Source of the DNA: Kurthia massiliensis | Lineage (GTDB): Bacteria > Bacillota > Bacilli > Bacillales_A > Planococcaceae | Reading direction: 5' to 3' | DNA: 64,000 bases | Assembly (NCBI RefSeq): GCF_000285555.1 | Contig: NZ_HE610996.1 | Coordinates: 363,052 to 427,051 of the forward strand | Shown here: positions 41,309-49,286 of the stretch, piece after piece | Layout of the letters: each line of letters begins with the position of its first letter | Position numbering within the stretch: position 1 is the stretch's first letter | Made by a program: the position numbers and the translations under genes | The notes under the pieces: generated by a model | Told to the model about the DNA's origin: nothing | Databases searched by the model: none | Seen by the model: the letters and a program-made list of their open reading frames with translations, nothing else

Positions 41309-43504
41309 TTATTTATTGGGTGTATCCCATTCTGGCTTCTTCAATGTAAGGACGAGTGGCTTCGTGCCATCTAGCACCGTTCCTTTCGGTAATGACTGAC
41401 TTTCGACGAAGCCATTCCCTTTAATTGTGAACGTCTGTCCTGTCATTGATTGGTACGTTAATACATCACGTAACGACCATCCTTTTAACGATGGTAATGT
41501 TACTTTGTCGCCATCTGTTTTTAAGAATAAGTGATTGCCTTCAAGAATCAATTTGCCTGCTTGTGGGTATTGATCGACAATCGTCGTTCCCCCATCGCCA
41601 ATATAAACCGCTTCTAATTGTTGGTTTTCAACTTCTTCTTTTGCTTCTGCTACTGTAAAACCTTCGTAATCACTGACAGATATATCATCTGCACGATCGA
41701 TTGTATCCGGCTCAACGTTTAAATATTTTAAACTTTTACCCATTACATCATTAAATACTTCTGATGTTGGATCTGAACCAGCTTGTTCGTCCGTTAACTT
41801 CGGTTTTTTCACAGCGATATACATCACAAGTTGTGGATCTTCTGCTGGTGCACTACCGAGGAATGAATATAGGAATTCATTTTTACCCCATGAGTAGCCC
41901 CCACCGTTTTTCGGTACTTGTGCTGTACCCGTTTTCCCTGTCACCGTATAATCATCGCTTGCGAATTTTTTCGCCGTTCCGTGTTCAGCTGTCACAGTCG
42001 TGGCAAGCGTTTCGCGCACTTGCTTCGCCGTCTCTGCTGAAATTGGCTCGCCTTTTACAGTTGGCTCATGATGCTCAAGTACTTTACCTGTATTTGAATC
42101 GACAATTTTATCAATGACGTACGGTTGCATCATTTTCCCATCGTTTGCGATAGCACTATACGCTTGAATTAATTGAATCGGTGTTACAGTAGAACCTTGA
42201 CCGTATGCAGTTGTCACACGGTTGATCGGATATTGATTCAACAATTTACCAGGCGTCTCACCCGGCAAATCAATACCTGTTTTCGAACCGAACCCAAACG
42301 ACTTTAATGAATCCATAAAGTTGTCAGGACCGATGCTCTTTAACAAGTTCGCCATACCGACGTTTGATGAGCGTTGAATCCCTTCTAAATACGTAATACG
42401 TCCCCATCCGCTTTGATTACTATCGCGAATCGTTTTATCATACACTTTGTATTGACCAGACATATACGTCGCATTCGGGTTCCAAACGCCACGTTCAATC
42501 GCTGTTGCTAGCGTGAACGTCTTCATCGTCGACCCTGGCTCAATCGTTTGTTCCGTTAATAAATTCGTCCAGCTATTCTCAAGTCCTTGTCGCGTTCGTA
42601 AATTGAACGTCGGACGTTGAGACATTGCAACGATACGTCCTGTCTTCGGATCAGCGACAATCGCCATCATCGTTTCAGGATTGTATTTTTTATCGACTTT
42701 TGACATCGCTTCTTCTAAAAAGCTTTGAATCGTTTTATCAAGCGTCAAATAAATGTTTTGTCCATCTTTTGCTGCTTTAATATTAGATTCTTTCATTGGC
42801 AATAAGCCACCCCAGAAATCGCTTTGATATTCTAGTTTGCCGTTTTCACCTGACAATTCTTCATCATAAATTTTCTCAATACCCATTTCACCGAACACAC
42901 GACGTTTATATAAGCCGCTTTCTTCGTCTTTATACTCTTCTTCCTTAACGATACCGATTAAGTTCGATGCGAATAATCCGTTCGGATAAAAACGAACGAG
43001 TTGTGATTCAAAATTAACGCCTGGTAATTTTTCGGCTTCAATTTCTTTCTTCACGCTATTTTTCAAATTTCGACCAGCTTGACCGAATTCAACTTGATAG
43101 CGTTTATTTTTTTGGGCTTTCACAATTAACGTGCGAATTTCAGACTGTTTTAAATCAATATATTTCGATAACACAGCGGCCGTTTTATCGACATCTACTA
43201 CGTGGTACGGCTTGCTCATATTTTTCGAGATTTCAGGTGTAATAATCGCATACACTTTATAACGCTGTTCATCTTCAGCAATGACTGAGCCTTTACTATC
43301 TAAAATCTTCCCACGTGTCGCTGTAATAATTTCTTGTTTCGTATGCTTTTCAGCTACGCTAGATGCTACATTTCGACCTTCTGCAGAACCTGTTGTTTGA
43401 ATCAAAACGATCCGTAAGAACATCCATAGAAAAAGGAGCCCAAAAATGCCTAGCATTAAAAAGGCTCCCCAACGTTTTCCAAATAAGTTTTTACGCTTTG
43501 TCAT
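41309..43504 (-). CDS. pbpB: Septal class B penicillin-binding protein (Pbp1/PbpB type) with two PASTA domains
   Basis: Septal peptidoglycan transpeptidase partnered with FtsW. 731 residues: one N-terminal anchor helix (about 13-36), PBP dimerisation domain (about 55-235), transpeptidase domain with Ser325-x-x-Lys (GSTMK), Ser-Ser-Asn (379-381) and KTG (524-526), then PASTA repeats at about 608-665 and 666-723. The PASTA pair resembles S. aureus Pbp1 and B. subtilis PbpB. Only one such gene exists here; spoVD is absent. The ATG overlaps the ftsL stop (ATGA). Confidence 0.96.
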   Translation of the reverse strand: MTKRKNLFGKRWGAFLMLGIFGLLFLWMFLRIVLIQTTGSAEGRNVASSVAEKHTKQEIITATRGKILDSKGSVIAEDEQRYKVYAIITPEISKNMSKPYHVVDVDKTAAVLSKYIDLKQSEIRTLIVKAQKNKRYQVEFGQAGRNLKNSVKKEIEAEKLPGVNFESQLVRFYPNGLFASNLIGIVKEEEYKDEESGLYKRRVFGEMGIEKIYDEELSGENGKLEYQSDFWGGLLPMKESNIKAAKDGQNIYLTLDKTIQSFLEEAMSKVDKKYNPETMMAIVADPKTGRIVAMSQRPTFNLRTRQGLENSWTNLLTEQTIEPGSTMKTFTLATAIERGVWNPNATYMSGQYKVYDKTIRDSNQSGWGRITYLEGIQRSSNVGMANLLKSIGPDNFMDSLKSFGFGSKTGIDLPGETPGKLLNQYPINRVTTAYGQGSTVTPIQLIQAYSAIANDGKMMQPYVIDKIVDSNTGKVLEHHEPTVKGEPISAETAKQVRETLATTVTAEHGTAKKFASDDYTVTGKTGTAQVPKNGGGYSWGKNEFLYSFLGSAPAEDPQLVMYIAVKKPKLTDEQAGSDPTSEVFNDVMGKSLKYLNVEPDTIDRADDISVSDYEGFTVAEAKEEVENQQLEAVYIGDGGTTIVDQYPQAGKLILEGNHLFLKTDGDKVTLPSLKGWSLRDVLTYQSMTGQTFTIKGNGFVESQSLPKGTVLDGTKPLVLTLKKPEWDTPNK

Positions 43505-43899
43505 TGTCCTGACACGACCTTCACATTCGATTCATTCGATGTTAGGCCTAGCTTTTTCGCCTTTTTCATAATACGCTCTGGCGTTGATAAGCTGCTCACT
43601 TCATTAGACAATTCATTATTTTCAAGTTCGACTGTCGTTAATTTCTTTTGCGTTTGCTCAATTTGTACAGTTTTCTCTTGAATGGATGATAGAGTGTTTA
43701 AATTTATCACTGCAAATACCGCGACGATACTCATCATCACGACAAAGCTCAATTTTTCAAACTTTGTCCATCTAAAAATAGATCTTTTACGTGCAGGGCG
43801 AGATTGCTTTTTCGGCTGTTGCTGAGGATTAGGATTAGACGCTGGTTGCTCAATATACGGTTGTTGTATGTAATCCTGTTTCGGTTTTGCTAATGCCAT
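43501..43899 (-). CDS. ftsL: Cell division protein FtsL
   Basis: Small bitopic protein of the FtsQLB complex. 132 residues: a Gln/Pro/Lys-rich cytoplasmic tail (about 1-45), transmembrane helix (about 48-68: LSFVVMMSIVAVFAVINL), then a leucine-zipper-like coiled coil and the conserved tail ERIMKKAKKLGLTSNESNVKVV. Sequence is weakly conserved in general; identification rests on topology plus position between rsmH and pbp. Confidence 0.92.
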   Translation of the reverse strand: MALAKPKQDYIQQPYIEQPASNPNPQQQPKKQSRPARKRSIFRWTKFEKLSFVVMMSIVAVFAVINLNTLSSIQEKTVQIEQTQKKLTTVELENNELSNEVSSLSTPERIMKKAKKLGLTSNESNVKVVSGQ

Positions 43900-43914
43900 C
43901 TAAACGACTCCTTT

Positions 43915-44853
43915 CTACGCTTTCGTTCTTTCGATGATGCGTAGTTTTGCTGAACGTGAACGATTGTTCTCAGCTAACTCTTCATCACTCGGTAAAATTG
44001 GCTTACGTGTTACCAATTTAAAATCTGGCTTTAAATGTTCTGGAATGATTGGTAAGCCTGGTGGTAAATCAGGTAGTGAAGATTTTTCTTTAAAGATCGT
44101 TTTGCATAAGCGGTCTTCTAAAGAGTGGAACGTAATAACGCTCACACGTCCTCCGATACCAATTAATGATAGTGCCTGTTGTAATGAATCTTCTGCTGCA
44201 CCTAATTCGTCGTTTACTGCAATACGAATCGCTTGGAATACGCGTTTCGCAGGGTGTCCGCCTTTACGACGTGCTGCGGCTGGAATGCCCTCTTTAATCA
44301 GCTCAACAAGTTCACCTGTCGTTTCGACTGGTTTCTTCGCACGTGCTTCTTCGATTTTACGCGCGATTTGTTTCGAGAATTTTTCTTCGCCGTAGCGATA
44401 AAAAATACGAACAAGGTCGCTGTAATCCCATTCATTCACAACGTGGAAAGCTGTAAGTGGTGCTGTTTGATCCATACGCATATCTAATGGTGCATCCTGA
44501 TGATAGCTAAAGCCGCGTTCTGCTACGTCTAATTGTGGTGAAGATACACCTAAGTCGTACAAAATCCCATCGACTGTTGTAATGCCTAATGCGTTTAACT
44601 CTTGCTCAATGTAGCGGAAGTTTGAGTGCACGAACGTTACGCGGTCTAAATATGGTGCTAAACGCTCTTTTGCATTGTCGATTGCAATTTGGTCTTGATC
44701 AAAACAAATTAATCTACCTTCGTCCGACAGCTGACTTACGAGATATTCACTGTGTCCAGCGCCGCCGAGCGTACAATCTACATAAATGCCATCAGGACGA
44801 ATGTTCAAACCATCGACTGTTTCTTTTAGTAATACGGTTGTGTGATTGAACAT
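43915..44853 (-). CDS. rsmH: 16S rRNA m4C1402 methyltransferase RsmH (MraW)
   Basis: SAM-dependent N4 methylation of C1402 in 16S rRNA. 312 residues. N-terminus [21 protein letters not shown] site [15 protein letters not shown], and ITFHSLEDR are standard. ATG with TTGGAGGGA upstream. First gene of the dcw cluster here because mraZ is missing; preceded by an elaborate leader. Confidence 0.97.
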   Translation of the reverse strand: MFNHTTVLLKETVDGLNIRPDGIYVDCTLGGAGHSEYLVSQLSDEGRLICFDQDQIAIDNAKERLAPYLDRVTFVHSNFRYIEQELNALGITTVDGILYDLGVSSPQLDVAERGFSYHQDAPLDMRMDQTAPLTAFHVVNEWDYSDLVRIFYRYGEEKFSKQIARKIEEARAKKPVETTGELVELIKEGIPAAARRKGGHPAKRVFQAIRIAVNDELGAAEDSLQQALSLIGIGGRVSVITFHSLEDRLCKTIFKEKSSLPDLPPGLPIIPEHLKPDFKLVTRKPILPSDEELAENNRSRSAKLRIIERTKA

Positions 44854-44882
44854 TTAAGTCCCTCCAAAATCAAAAAAAATAT

Positions 44883-44949
44883 CCTTCAGTCGTTATACTT
44901 GTTTACTCTGCTAGTACCGCACGTACTGAAAGAGTAAACAAGTATAACG
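44883..44949 (-). promoter_or_regulatory. Long perfect hairpin in the rsmH leader
   Basis: CGTTATACTTGTTTACTCT (44891-44909) and its exact complement (44931-44949) flank a 21-nt loop that has its own AGTAC/GTACT pair. On the minus strand, a loop-edge segment CTTTCAGT (44932-44925) could instead pair with ACTGAAGG (44890-44883), which is followed at once by AT and T8. The two pairings exclude each other, as in an attenuator. The whole lies 30-100 bases before the rsmH ATG. Confidence 0.65.
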
Positions 44950-44973
44950 TGAAGTAGCGCCTATAAATAAAAT

Positions 44974-45026
44974 AACGCTGCAAAATACGGTGAAATTTGA
45001 AAATGATTTCAAGGAAATACAGCGTT
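44974..45026 (-). promoter_or_regulatory. Second folded segment of the rsmH leader
   Basis: AACGCTG (44974-44980) pairs with CAGCGTT (45020-45026), enclosing a GAAAT/ATTTC pair. Together with the hairpin at 44883-44949 and a promoter candidate, this accounts for the 5' half of the 415-base gene-free stretch 44854-45268. Confidence 0.45.
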
Positions 45027-45031
45027 CATCC

Positions 45032-45059
45032 TATATACTACCCCACTTTATACAGTAAA
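45032..45059 (-). promoter_or_regulatory. Possible promoter of the dcw cluster
   Basis: Minus-strand TTTACT (45054-45059) and TATATA (45032-45037), 16-base spacer, starting just before the folded leader. The -35 is imperfect. Confidence 0.35.
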
Positions 45060-45163
45060 TGTACCACATTAATTAGGTTTGCTCCACAAATTCCTGTACA
45101 ATCATTTGACATTCCAAAAAAATGAGTATTTTATCCCTTTCATCCCCTAAAAAAATAATAAAT

Positions 45164-45190
45164 TTGACATTCCTCAACACGAAGTATAAT
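45164..45190 (+). promoter_or_regulatory. Plus-strand promoter-like pair facing the bshC terminator
   Basis: TTGACA (45164-45169) and TATAAT (45185-45190), both perfect, but a short 15-base spacer. ATTTGACATTCC occurs here and again at about 45103-45114. Downstream come TTTTTACGT/ACGTAAAAA (45202-45225) and the terminator at 45222-45264. A small RNA is conceivable. Confidence 0.35.
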
Positions 45191-45221
45191 TCTTTTTTCT
45201 ATTTTTACGTTATAGGACGTA

Positions 45222-45264
45222 AAAACAGGAAAGAGGTTGCGATAAGTAACCTCTTTCCTGTTTT
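45222..45264 (-). terminator. bshC terminator (bidirectional)
   Basis: AAAACAGGAAAGAGGTT / AACCTCTTTCCTGTTTT, 17-bp perfect stem, 9-nt loop, T-rich on both sides. It lies 4 bases past the bshC stop and separates bshC from the dcw leader. Confidence 0.9.
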
Positions 45265-45268
45265 CTTA

Positions 45269-46867
45269 TTATAAATAAACGATATGATGACGACCATCTA
45301 ACGTGTATGTAAGCGTTAGTAAGTCGTCGATTAATGTTTCGCCGTAAACGTTTAAATATGGGTACGGTGTATACGTACGTTCTTGGAAACCACCGAGTGG
45401 CAATAACTCGTGTTCGATATCGTCAAAACGACGCATTGCAACTCCGTGTTTCACTAATACTTCTTGTTCGATTTTCCGCATCATAAAGTCTAGTTGTGAC
45501 TTATGGAAATTTAAGTTTTTATCGACAATAGCATTTAAATGTAAGTCATTGGCAATTAAATGTTCATGTAAATCCGCATATTGTTTTTCAAGCATACGTT
45601 TAGTCGCCTCAAGCGTTTGCTTCGCTTCTTTATCGTACACTTGCGCTTTAAATGCTTCACGTAATTCAGCAATTTTACCTTCAAGTGCTTCTTTTACCGT
45701 TACGTTTAAATCGCTTAATAATGCTTGTACGTGATTCGTCACGAATGTGATATTTAACCGCGGTGTGAATACCGGTACTTTCATGTCTAATACTTCAAAG
45801 CCATCCTTTAATGTTGACCAGTATGCAAGCTCCCCTGGGCCACCAACGAATGATAACACTGGGAATACCATGTCTTGCATCATCGGACGTGTGACGACGT
45901 TATTGCTGAAGTTGCCGAGTTGCGCTTGTTCTTTCATATCCGCTACTGAGAAATGAACATTTGCTGCATGATTTAAAAATTGACCGTCTTTACGCACTAG
46001 TAAGTAACGTGCACCGTCTTGCGTGTAAAATAAATTTGCCGCGTCTTCTGTCGCACCGATGGGCATTGGATAGCCAAGTTCTACAAGTTTCGCTTCACGT
46101 GCTGTTACAACTTTCGCGATGTCTTCTGCATGATCGATTAAACGTTCAAAATAAGGTGCTTCATATCGACGAAGTGCCTCATCTGCTGCATCAATCATTA
46201 ATAAGCCGTGTTGTTTAAATAAGCCGTGCATTAAACGGACGAAGAAATCTGTGTACGTCGTCGATTGTGCAACAACTGCTAAAACGTCTGCTAACAATTG
46301 TTTCGTTAACGCTGTTTCACCGAATGACATGAAAATGTCACGTACCCAGCTCGATAATGCTTCTTGGTCTACTTCTGTATACGATGCTTGTTTTTTCAGC
46401 TTCGTTTTTTCACCGTAGCTCACTTTACGTAAATCGTTCGTAAACGTATGGTTAATTTCGTCGATATCGTGGTCTTCCCCAGCAATCCAGAACACTGGTA
46501 CAACAGGGACGCCTAAGTGTTCACGTTGCGCATTTGCCAGCACGATGACCGTAATCGCCTTATGTACAGAATAAAGTGGACCTGTTAGTAAACCTGCTTG
46601 TTGACCACCAACGACTGTCACTGCATTGTCTGCTAATTCCGCTAAATGTTGTTCATCTTTTTCAGATAAACCGTACGGTGCCATAAAGTTACGAATAATT
46701 TCCGCTAACTCTTGACGACGCACGGGATGCTTTTGTAAATCTTCAAGACGTTGTTCAAACGCTTGTTGTGTTTGTTCGTAATGGAAAAAGGACGCCATCT
46801 CACCATTTTGCTGATAGCTATGTAATAGTGGATTCGTCGCTTTTAACTCAACTTGTTCCAATCTCAT
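45269..46867 (-). CDS. bshC: Bacillithiol biosynthesis cysteine-adding enzyme BshC
   Basis: Putative cysteine ligase of bacillithiol synthesis. 532 residues, family length. Recognised by the N-terminus (KATNPLLHSYQQNGEMASFFHY), the AVTVVGGQQAGLLTGPLYSVHKAI segment, PVFWIAGEDHDIDEINHTF, and a long central coiled coil (about 385-460). It implies bacillithiol as the low-molecular-weight thiol, as in Bacillus and Staphylococcus. ATG start, ribosome site AGGAG about 11 bases away. Confidence 0.94.
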   Translation of the reverse strand: MRLEQVELKATNPLLHSYQQNGEMASFFHYEQTQQAFEQRLEDLQKHPVRRQELAEIIRNFMAPYGLSEKDEQHLAELADNAVTVVGGQQAGLLTGPLYSVHKAITVIVLANAQREHLGVPVVPVFWIAGEDHDIDEINHTFTNDLRKVSYGEKTKLKKQASYTEVDQEALSSWVRDIFMSFGETALTKQLLADVLAVVAQSTTYTDFFVRLMHGLFKQHGLLMIDAADEALRRYEAPYFERLIDHAEDIAKVVTAREAKLVELGYPMPIGATEDAANLFYTQDGARYLLVRKDGQFLNHAANVHFSVADMKEQAQLGNFSNNVVTRPMMQDMVFPVLSFVGGPGELAYWSTLKDGFEVLDMKVPVFTPRLNITFVTNHVQALLSDLNVTVKEALEGKIAELREAFKAQVYDKEAKQTLEATKRMLEKQYADLHEHLIANDLHLNAIVDKNLNFHKSQLDFMMRKIEQEVLVKHGVAMRRFDDIEHELLPLGGFQERTYTPYPYLNVYGETLIDDLLTLTYTLDGRHHIVYL

Positions 46868-46947
46868 AGTCGCTCTTACTCCTCTTCGAATGTTTCACTC
46901 ATAGTAGCAGTATAGCACTACTTTATGAGCGAAATATATAAATGTGC

Positions 46948-47313
46948 TTATGCCATTAATAAGTGCAACGCCCATAGCACAATATAAATCACGACGTACA
47001 TTAAAAATAATATTCGCCACGTAAGTTTCAAGACACTTAAAAATTTTAATTGCGGTTGTGTACGCCATTGAATCGTCGTCATCATCATTAAAAAGACGAC
47101 TGCGACGATGCCGGTCATCACACCGATGTCTAAATCATACAACCGCTTCGTGAGCTGCGGTATGGAAAAGAGCAAGCAAAACGTTGTGACATCGGCAGCA
47201 ACTCCGAATGCACGCTTTCCTTGTCGTAATAACTTCATCATAAAGAAAATGACGATAAAAACTAACCACGGCCATTCAGCAAAAAAACTGAAGATCGCTG
47301 AAAAAATGCTCAT
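46948..47313 (-). CDS. DUF3397 membrane protein
   Basis: 121 residues with four hydrophobic helices (about 7-29, 38-55, 60-80, 93-115) and no enzymatic motif. The family is commonly beside bshC in Bacillales; function unknown. The ATG at 47313 has GGGAGGTG upstream and is preferred over a start 21 codons further on. Confidence 0.75.
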   Translation of the reverse strand: MSIFSAIFSFFAEWPWLVFIVIFFMMKLLRQGKRAFGVAADVTTFCLLFSIPQLTKRLYDLDIGVMTGIVAVVFLMMMTTIQWRTQPQLKFLSVLKLTWRILFLMYVVIYIVLWALHLLMA

Positions 47314-47383
47314 TCCATCCACCTCCCTTTCATCATACCTTATGCAAGTATAATAATGTTTCTCCCGAAATTGCAAATCGAAT

Positions 47384-47428
47384 TAAAAAAAGCCGTTTGA
47401 AGCGTTTTGAGACGTTCAAGCGACTTTT
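47384..47428 (-). terminator. Crotonase gene terminator
   Basis: Minus strand AAAGTCGCTTGAACG pairs imperfectly with CGCTTCAAACGGCTTT (G-U pairs and one bulge), followed by T7. Located a few bases beyond the crotonase stop. Confidence 0.75.
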
Positions 47429-47435
47429 AGGCATC

Positions 47436-48212
47436 TTATTTTTTACTTTTTGATAAGAAGCGTTCTACAGCCTCTAAATGCGGTTCTTGTTCCCATAGTT
47501 GTGAACATGTTGCGACCTCTTGTTGAATGCGCTCGTGTAGTTTCGCATTTTTCCACTTGCGAATTTCCATTTCTTTATACGCTTTATGTACGCCCGGATC
47601 AATTTTGCTCATATCTGCAATGAAGACCGATAACGCATCTTCTGGACGGCCATCAAACACGCGCATCGCCCAACCGATATCATAAAGCTCACGCGCCGGG
47701 TAAACAGTTGCATCTACAAGCATCTTTAATGCGCGATCATGGCGAAGCCCACGTTCAAATAAATACGTACCGCCACCCCAGCCCGTTGTAATCGCTAACG
47801 TCCCTTGAATAAAGCCACATTTTGCATTGCTCGATACGAGTCGGAAATCACATGCTGTCGCAATTTCACAGCCGCCGCCGACAGCTGTCCCATTAATGAG
47901 TGCAATCGTTGGCACTGGTAGCGTTGCCCACTCATAAAGCAGCTCAGCCATTTTCGTTAACATCGTTGACGCTTGCTCAGCAGTCGTTAGCGCATGAAAC
48001 TCTGACAAGTCTCCGCCTGAACAAAATGCACGATCTCCTGCACCTGTAATGACTAAAAAACGAACAGTTGGATGATCGTATACATAATCAATTACCTCAC
48101 GGAATCCTTGCATCACGTCATCGTTAATGGCATTACGTCGTTCTGGACGATTAATCGTAAATGTTAAAACTCCGTCTACTTCTTCAAAAAAATATCCCTT
48201 TGTCACATTCAT
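47436..48212 (-). CDS. Enoyl-CoA hydratase/isomerase family protein
   Basis: Crotonase-fold acyl-CoA enzyme, 258 residues. Oxyanion-hole motifs are visible: CSGGDLSEFHAL and GTAVGGGCEIATACDFRLVS. The usual catalytic Glu positions are not fully clear: after FIQGTLAITTGWGGG the second Glu of hydratases seems replaced by Gly, so it may be an isomerase, dehalogenase or hydrolase variant. ATG at 48212, overlapping an AAGGGTGAT ribosome site. Substrate unknown. Confidence 0.8.
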   Translation of the reverse strand: MNVTKGYFFEEVDGVLTFTINRPERRNAINDDVMQGFREVIDYVYDHPTVRFLVITGAGDRAFCSGGDLSEFHALTTAEQASTMLTKMAELLYEWATLPVPTIALINGTAVGGGCEIATACDFRLVSSNAKCGFIQGTLAITTGWGGGTYLFERGLRHDRALKMLVDATVYPARELYDIGWAMRVFDGRPEDALSVFIADMSKIDPGVHKAYKEMEIRKWKNAKLHERIQQEVATCSQLWEQEPHLEAVERFLSKSKK

Positions 48213-48322
48213 CACCCTTTTGATTTTTTCGTCAACTACATGTATCATAGCAATATTATGAGAATGTTAGCAATAGTAAGAATTTTTTATATCTTTTATG
48301 ATTCAAGGAAAAAACGGCAATA

Positions 48323-48350
48323 GAAAAAGCTCCTGCTAAGCAGGAGCTTT
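48323..48350 (-). terminator. rpmF-yceD terminator
   Basis: GAAAGCTCCTGCT / AGCAGGAGCTTT with T5 on the minus strand. Between it and rpmF (48351-48429) there are a second hairpin directly after the stop (TTTCAGTT/AACTGAAA) and a direct repeat ATGGTCTCT twice; no gene. Confidence 0.8.
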
Positions 48351-48429
48351 CACATTCGTAACAGCAATTTGAAAAGGCCGCCAAAGAGCCATGGTCTCTC
48401 CGATGGTCTCTTTCAGTTAAAAACTGAAA

Positions 48430-48603
48430 TTATTTGCTGATAACTTCTTTACCTTTGTATGAACCACAAGCTTTACAAATGTGGTGAGCTAGTTTTAGTT
48501 CGCCACAGTTAGGGCAAGCTACCATACCAGGTACAGCTAGTTTAATGTGCGTACGACGTTGACGTTTCGCAGTTTTAGAAGTTCTTCTAAATGGTACAGC
48601 CAT
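48430..48603 (-). CDS. rpmF: 50S ribosomal protein L32
   Basis: 57 residues, the exact typical length. N-terminus [19 protein letters not shown]; zinc-binding CPNC and CKAC pairs, so this is the C+ (zinc) form. The ATG has AAGGAGG 8 bases upstream; three extra codons in the open frame are not used. It follows yceD as in most bacteria. Confidence 0.97.
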   Translation of the reverse strand: MAVPFRRTSKTAKRQRRTHIKLAVPGMVACPNCGELKLAHHICKACGSYKGKEVISK

Positions 48604-48627
48604 TGATGGCACCTCCTTACAGATTGT

Positions 48628-49158
48628 TTATTCATCTGTTTGATCAAAAAACTTAGCTAAGTTAGCTAGTCTTGGATCTACTTTTTGTTCGTCATTTTGT
48701 TTTTGACGATCCAAATCTTCCTCCGACATAATTGACCAATGATCATTTGTCGGATTCACAATTTGTGCATCTTCCTTATACACTTGCATTGGAATCTCTA
48801 ATAAAATTAGTTCTTCCAATACAGGGTCGACGTTGATAACATCGCCCTCTACAGGGTGAATATTATCTTGCTCGTCATGCCCAGCCATATCTCCCCAGCG
48901 GAAAATTTCCACCATGTCAATATCAATTGGGTAAACGACATCTTCCCACGTGCGTGCACAAGGAAGCGTTAGCGTCGTCGTCACGCGAAAATGACAGTTC
49001 ATTTGCTCTGAACCGAAAGTCGCGAGACCCTCGACATGAACAGGAGCAATTGCGCGGATGTCGCTGTTACGCTCCATCACGCTATCCAGTTGAACATCAG
49101 TGTTCACTGGCATCCCGCTTTGGCGATATTTCGATAATTGTGGGATTGCCCATTTCAT
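48628..49158 (-). CDS. yceD: DUF177 protein YceD (YlbN)
   Basis: 176 residues. Conserved partner of L32, implicated in 23S rRNA accumulation in plants and bacteria. The usual CxRC site is reduced to LPCART after a FRVTTTLTL strand; the C-terminal VDPRLANLAKFF tail is typical. ATG at 49158 with GAGGTG; the open frame upstream overlaps the promoter and is not used. Confidence 0.9.
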   Translation of the reverse strand: MKWAIPQLSKYRQSGMPVNTDVQLDSVMERNSDIRAIAPVHVEGLATFGSEQMNCHFRVTTTLTLPCARTWEDVVYPIDIDMVEIFRWGDMAGHDEQDNIHPVEGDVINVDPVLEELILLEIPMQVYKEDAQIVNPTNDHWSIMSEEDLDRQKQNDEQKVDPRLANLAKFFDQTDE

Positions 49159-49188
49159 ATATATTATCACCTCAAGACAACAAAATTG

Positions 49189-49217
49189 ATTATATAATGT
49201 GAATAAATAGATGTCAA
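49189..49217 (-). promoter_or_regulatory. Consensus sigma-A promoter of yceD-rpmF
   Basis: Minus-strand TTGACA (49212-49217) and TATAAT (49189-49194), exactly 17 bases apart: a full consensus promoter, the strongest in the window. Confidence 0.92.
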
Positions 49218-49226
49218 GATATTTTC

Positions 49227-49256
49227 TTGTCACTACTATCAAAGTCTGCTTATAAT
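49227..49256 (+). promoter_or_regulatory. Sigma-A promoter of tmcAL
   Basis: TTGTCA (49227-49232) and TATAAT (49251-49256), 18-base spacer, 30 bases before the ATG; divergent from the yceD promoter. Confidence 0.8.
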
Positions 49257-49286
49257 CATAAATATTAGTATAAACGGAGTGATTCT

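Noticed and set aside
45000-45110. MraZ box cluster upstream of rsmH
   Set aside because: AAAGTGGGG occurs once and TGTGG twice, but with no regular spacing; not enough to call operators.
44854-45268. Broken mraZ gene
   Set aside because: I looked for the MFMGEY..D-x-KGR signature in all minus-strand frames and saw none; the stretch is AT-rich and full of inverted repeats.
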